Origin: SAR202 cluster bacterium
GTDB lineage: Bacteria; Chloroflexota; Dehalococcoidia; UBA3495
Reading direction: 5' to 3'
Length of the DNA: 6,992 nucleotides
Assembly (NCBI GenBank): GCA_002401285.1
Contig: NVSQ01000031.1
Span: 14,584-21,575, forward strand
Part shown: piece by piece, positions 6,145-6,992 of the stretch
Layout of the letters: each line of letters starts with the position of its first letter
Position numbering within the stretch: the stretch's first letter is position 1
The notes under the pieces: generated by a model
Databases searched by the model: none
The model's input: the letters and a program-made list of their open reading frames with translations, nothing else
Told to the model about the DNA's origin: nothing
Program-made: the position numbers and the translations under genes

Positions 6145-6168
6145 CGGCCGTACTCCAGATTCCGGCCG
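6145..6168 (+). other. Inverted repeat between infA and rpmJ
   Basis: CGGCCG occurs at 6145-6150 and again at 6163-6168. The motif is self-complementary, so the two copies can pair as a 6-bp GC stem with a 12-base loop. It ends about 10 bases before the rpmJ ribosome-binding site, and no T-run follows. The role is unknown. Confidence 0.3.
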
Positions 6169-6190
6169 GTATAAGTTTGAGGGAAACACG

Positions 6191-6304
6191 TTGAAAGTAT
6201 CTGCTTCGGTAAAAAAAAGATGCGACCGATGCCGGGTGATAAAGAGAAAGGGAGTGGTTCGGATAATCTGCACCAATCCTCGGCATTCCCAACGTCAAGG
6301 ATAG
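6191..6304 (+). CDS. rpmJ: Large-subunit ribosomal protein L36 (bL36), zinc-binding form
   Basis: L36 is the smallest 50S protein and a bacterial-specific zinc ribbon contacting 23S rRNA. The reading frame is 37 codons plus TAG and reads [19 protein letters not shown] (first codon TTG) and onward through KGVVRIIC to NPRHSQRQG. It fits the family end to end. Cys11, Cys14, Cys27 and His32 form the CCCH zinc site, so this is the zinc-containing (C+) type rather than the zinc-free paralogue used under zinc starvation. GAGGGAA (6179-6185) lies at a good distance from the TTG at 6191. The position between infA and rpsM is the standard one. It is easily missed by gene finders because of its size and TTG start. 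Confidence 0.96.
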   Translation: MKVSASVKKRCDRCRVIKRKGVVRIICTNPRHSQRQG

Positions 6305-6315
6305 GCTGGACGCCT

Positions 6316-6323
6316 TAAGGAGG
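6316..6323 (+). promoter_or_regulatory. Near-perfect Shine-Dalgarno of rpsM
   Basis: TAAGGAGG is an essentially full anti-Shine-Dalgarno match, 6 bases before the GTG at 6330. It is the strongest ribosome-binding site in the window. It fixes the GTG start and shows that this organism uses canonical Shine-Dalgarno initiation. Confidence 0.8.
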
Positions 6324-6329
6324 ACCAAA

Positions 6330-6719
6330 GTGGTTCGTATTGCCGGTGTTGACGTACCTGACCGAAAAAAGGCGCATGTAGCCTTGCGTAGCATATACGG
6401 TGTCGGTCCCGTCATCGCTTCGGAGATTCTGCTTAAAGCGGACATTGACCCGGAGTCCCCGCCTCGTATGAATGAGTTGTCTGAGGCTCAGGTGGACCGG
6501 ATCCGGGAGATACTTGGAGATTATACGTCCGAAGGTGATTTGCGGCGGGAAGTTAACCAAAACATTCGCCGTCTGATTGAAATTAGTTCGTATCGAGGTC
6601 TGCGTCACCGGCGCGGCCTGCCGGCCCACGGCCAGCGCACCCGGACAAATGCCCGAACCCGGAAAGGTCCCCGCCGCACTGTCGCAGGACGTGGCCGCCG
6701 GACGGGTGGTAAGAAGTAG
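6330..6719 (+). CDS. rpsM: Small-subunit ribosomal protein S13 (uS13)
   Basis: S13 is in the 30S head, contacts the P-site tRNA and forms intersubunit bridges. The 129-residue protein begins at GTG with VRIAGVDVPDRKKAHVALRS, followed by IYGVGPVIASEIL (helix-hairpin-helix part) and then ISSYRGLRHRRGLPAHGQRT and RTNARTRKGPRRTVAGRGR, the hallmark C-terminal stretch. The very basic tail RRTGGKK extends toward the P site in the family. The central DPESPPRMNELSEAQVDRI segment matches the usual position of the variable loop. rpsK follows 13 bases after the stop. In many bacteria this gene opens the alpha operon; here it lies 25 bases after rpmJ, so it may be read through from spc. Confidence 0.98.
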   Translation: MVRIAGVDVPDRKKAHVALRSIYGVGPVIASEILLKADIDPESPPRMNELSEAQVDRIREILGDYTSEGDLRREVNQNIRRLIEISSYRGLRHRRGLPAHGQRTRTNARTRKGPRRTVAGRGRRTGGKK

Positions 6720-6732
6720 GTGAGGAAAACTT

Positions 6733-6992
6733 ATGCCTAGACCACGAACAAGACGTAGAGAGCGCCGGATTGTCGTCCAAGGCCGGGCTTATATATATTC
6801 GACGTTCAACAACACCCTGGTTAGTATCACCGACCCCCAGGGCAGCGTGATCGCCTCAGCCAGCGCGGGAACCGTCGGTTTCAAGGGGTCCCGAAAGGGA
6901 ACGGCCTTTGCCGCCCAGCGCGCGGCCGAGCAAGCTGCCCGCCGCGGGATGGACCAGGGATTGCGCCAGGTAGACGTGCTGATCAAGGGACC
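6733..6992 (+). CDS. rpsK: Small-subunit ribosomal protein S11 (uS11), 3' end cut
   Basis: S11 forms part of the 30S platform near the mRNA exit and E site. The frame opens at the ATG at 6733 and runs to the right edge: 86 full codons, the last reading VDVLIKG, just before the conserved GPG turn of the family. Typical motifs are [18 protein letters not shown] (17-34), [20 protein letters not shown] (42-61) and [13 protein letters not shown] (64-76). The basic Arg-rich head (residues 2-12) is usual. About 40-45 residues should remain outside the window. GAGG (6722-6725) lies 7 bases before the start. rpsD and rpoA would be expected downstream by operon convention, but they are not seen here. 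Confidence 0.96.
   Translation, partial: MPRPRTRRRERRIVVQGRAYIYSTFNNTLVSITDPQGSVIASASAGTVGFKGSRKGTAFAAQRAAEQAARRGMDQGLRQVDVLIKG

Noticed and set aside
1..6992. Mobile elements, CRISPR arrays, phage defence or other novel gene systems
   Set aside because: All long coding frames belong to conserved housekeeping genes in standard order; I see no spaced direct repeats, transposase motifs, terminal inverted repeats or foreign-looking genes.

Overview
This is a bacterial ribosomal-protein locus: the distal part of the spc operon running into the start of the alpha operon. All genes lie on the + strand. The order is rpsH (5' end cut)-rplF-rplR-rpsE-rpmD-rplO-secY-adk-map-infA-rpmJ-rpsM-rpsK (3' end cut). 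The ORFs are bacterial in type (short single-domain ribosomal proteins, IF-1, type I MetAP, bacterial SecY). The insertion of adk-map-infA-rpmJ between secY and rpsM is the layout of Gram-positives, Chloroflexota and related phyla, unlike Enterobacteria, where adk and map lie elsewhere. Moderately high GC, a zinc-type adenylate kinase LID, and the sequence feel of S13, L30 and S5 make a Chloroflexota (Dehalococcoidia/SAR202-like) source my best guess. That guess is inference from memory of the families and could be wrong at phylum level.

Layout. Positions 1-2340 hold S8, L6, L18, S5 and L30. S8 and L6 overlap by 11 bases, and S5 and L30 abut as TAAATG. L6 to L18 (about 140 bases) and L18 to S5 (74 bases) are unusually roomy for this operon, and each gap contains inverted repeats around the next Shine-Dalgarno. 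Positions 2340-2490 are a 150-base gap before L15 with a hairpin and a terminator-like stem-loop with a U-rich tail. Positions 2491-4965 are tightly packed rplO-secY-adk. An 85-base gap with a weak promoter-like pair precedes map. Then follow infA, a 37-codon rpmJ with a TTG start, rpsM with a near-perfect Shine-Dalgarno, and rpsK, which runs off the end.

Function. The set builds both ribosomal subunits: S8, S5, S13 and S11 in the small one, L6, L18, L30, L15 and L36 in the large one. It adds initiation factor IF-1, the SecY channel that takes up nascent membrane and secreted proteins, methionine aminopeptidase that trims the new N-terminus, and adenylate kinase that balances adenine nucleotides. 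It is a core growth module.

I found no mobile element, CRISPR array, tRNA or rRNA, and no novel gene system. All coding content is conserved housekeeping. What is worth a second look is in the gaps: the candidate attenuator before rplO, the Shine-Dalgarno-bearing hairpin before rpsE, the mutually exclusive pairings before rplR, and the possible CTG start of rplF. Five of the twelve genes whose start is inside the window appear to begin with GTG or TTG.
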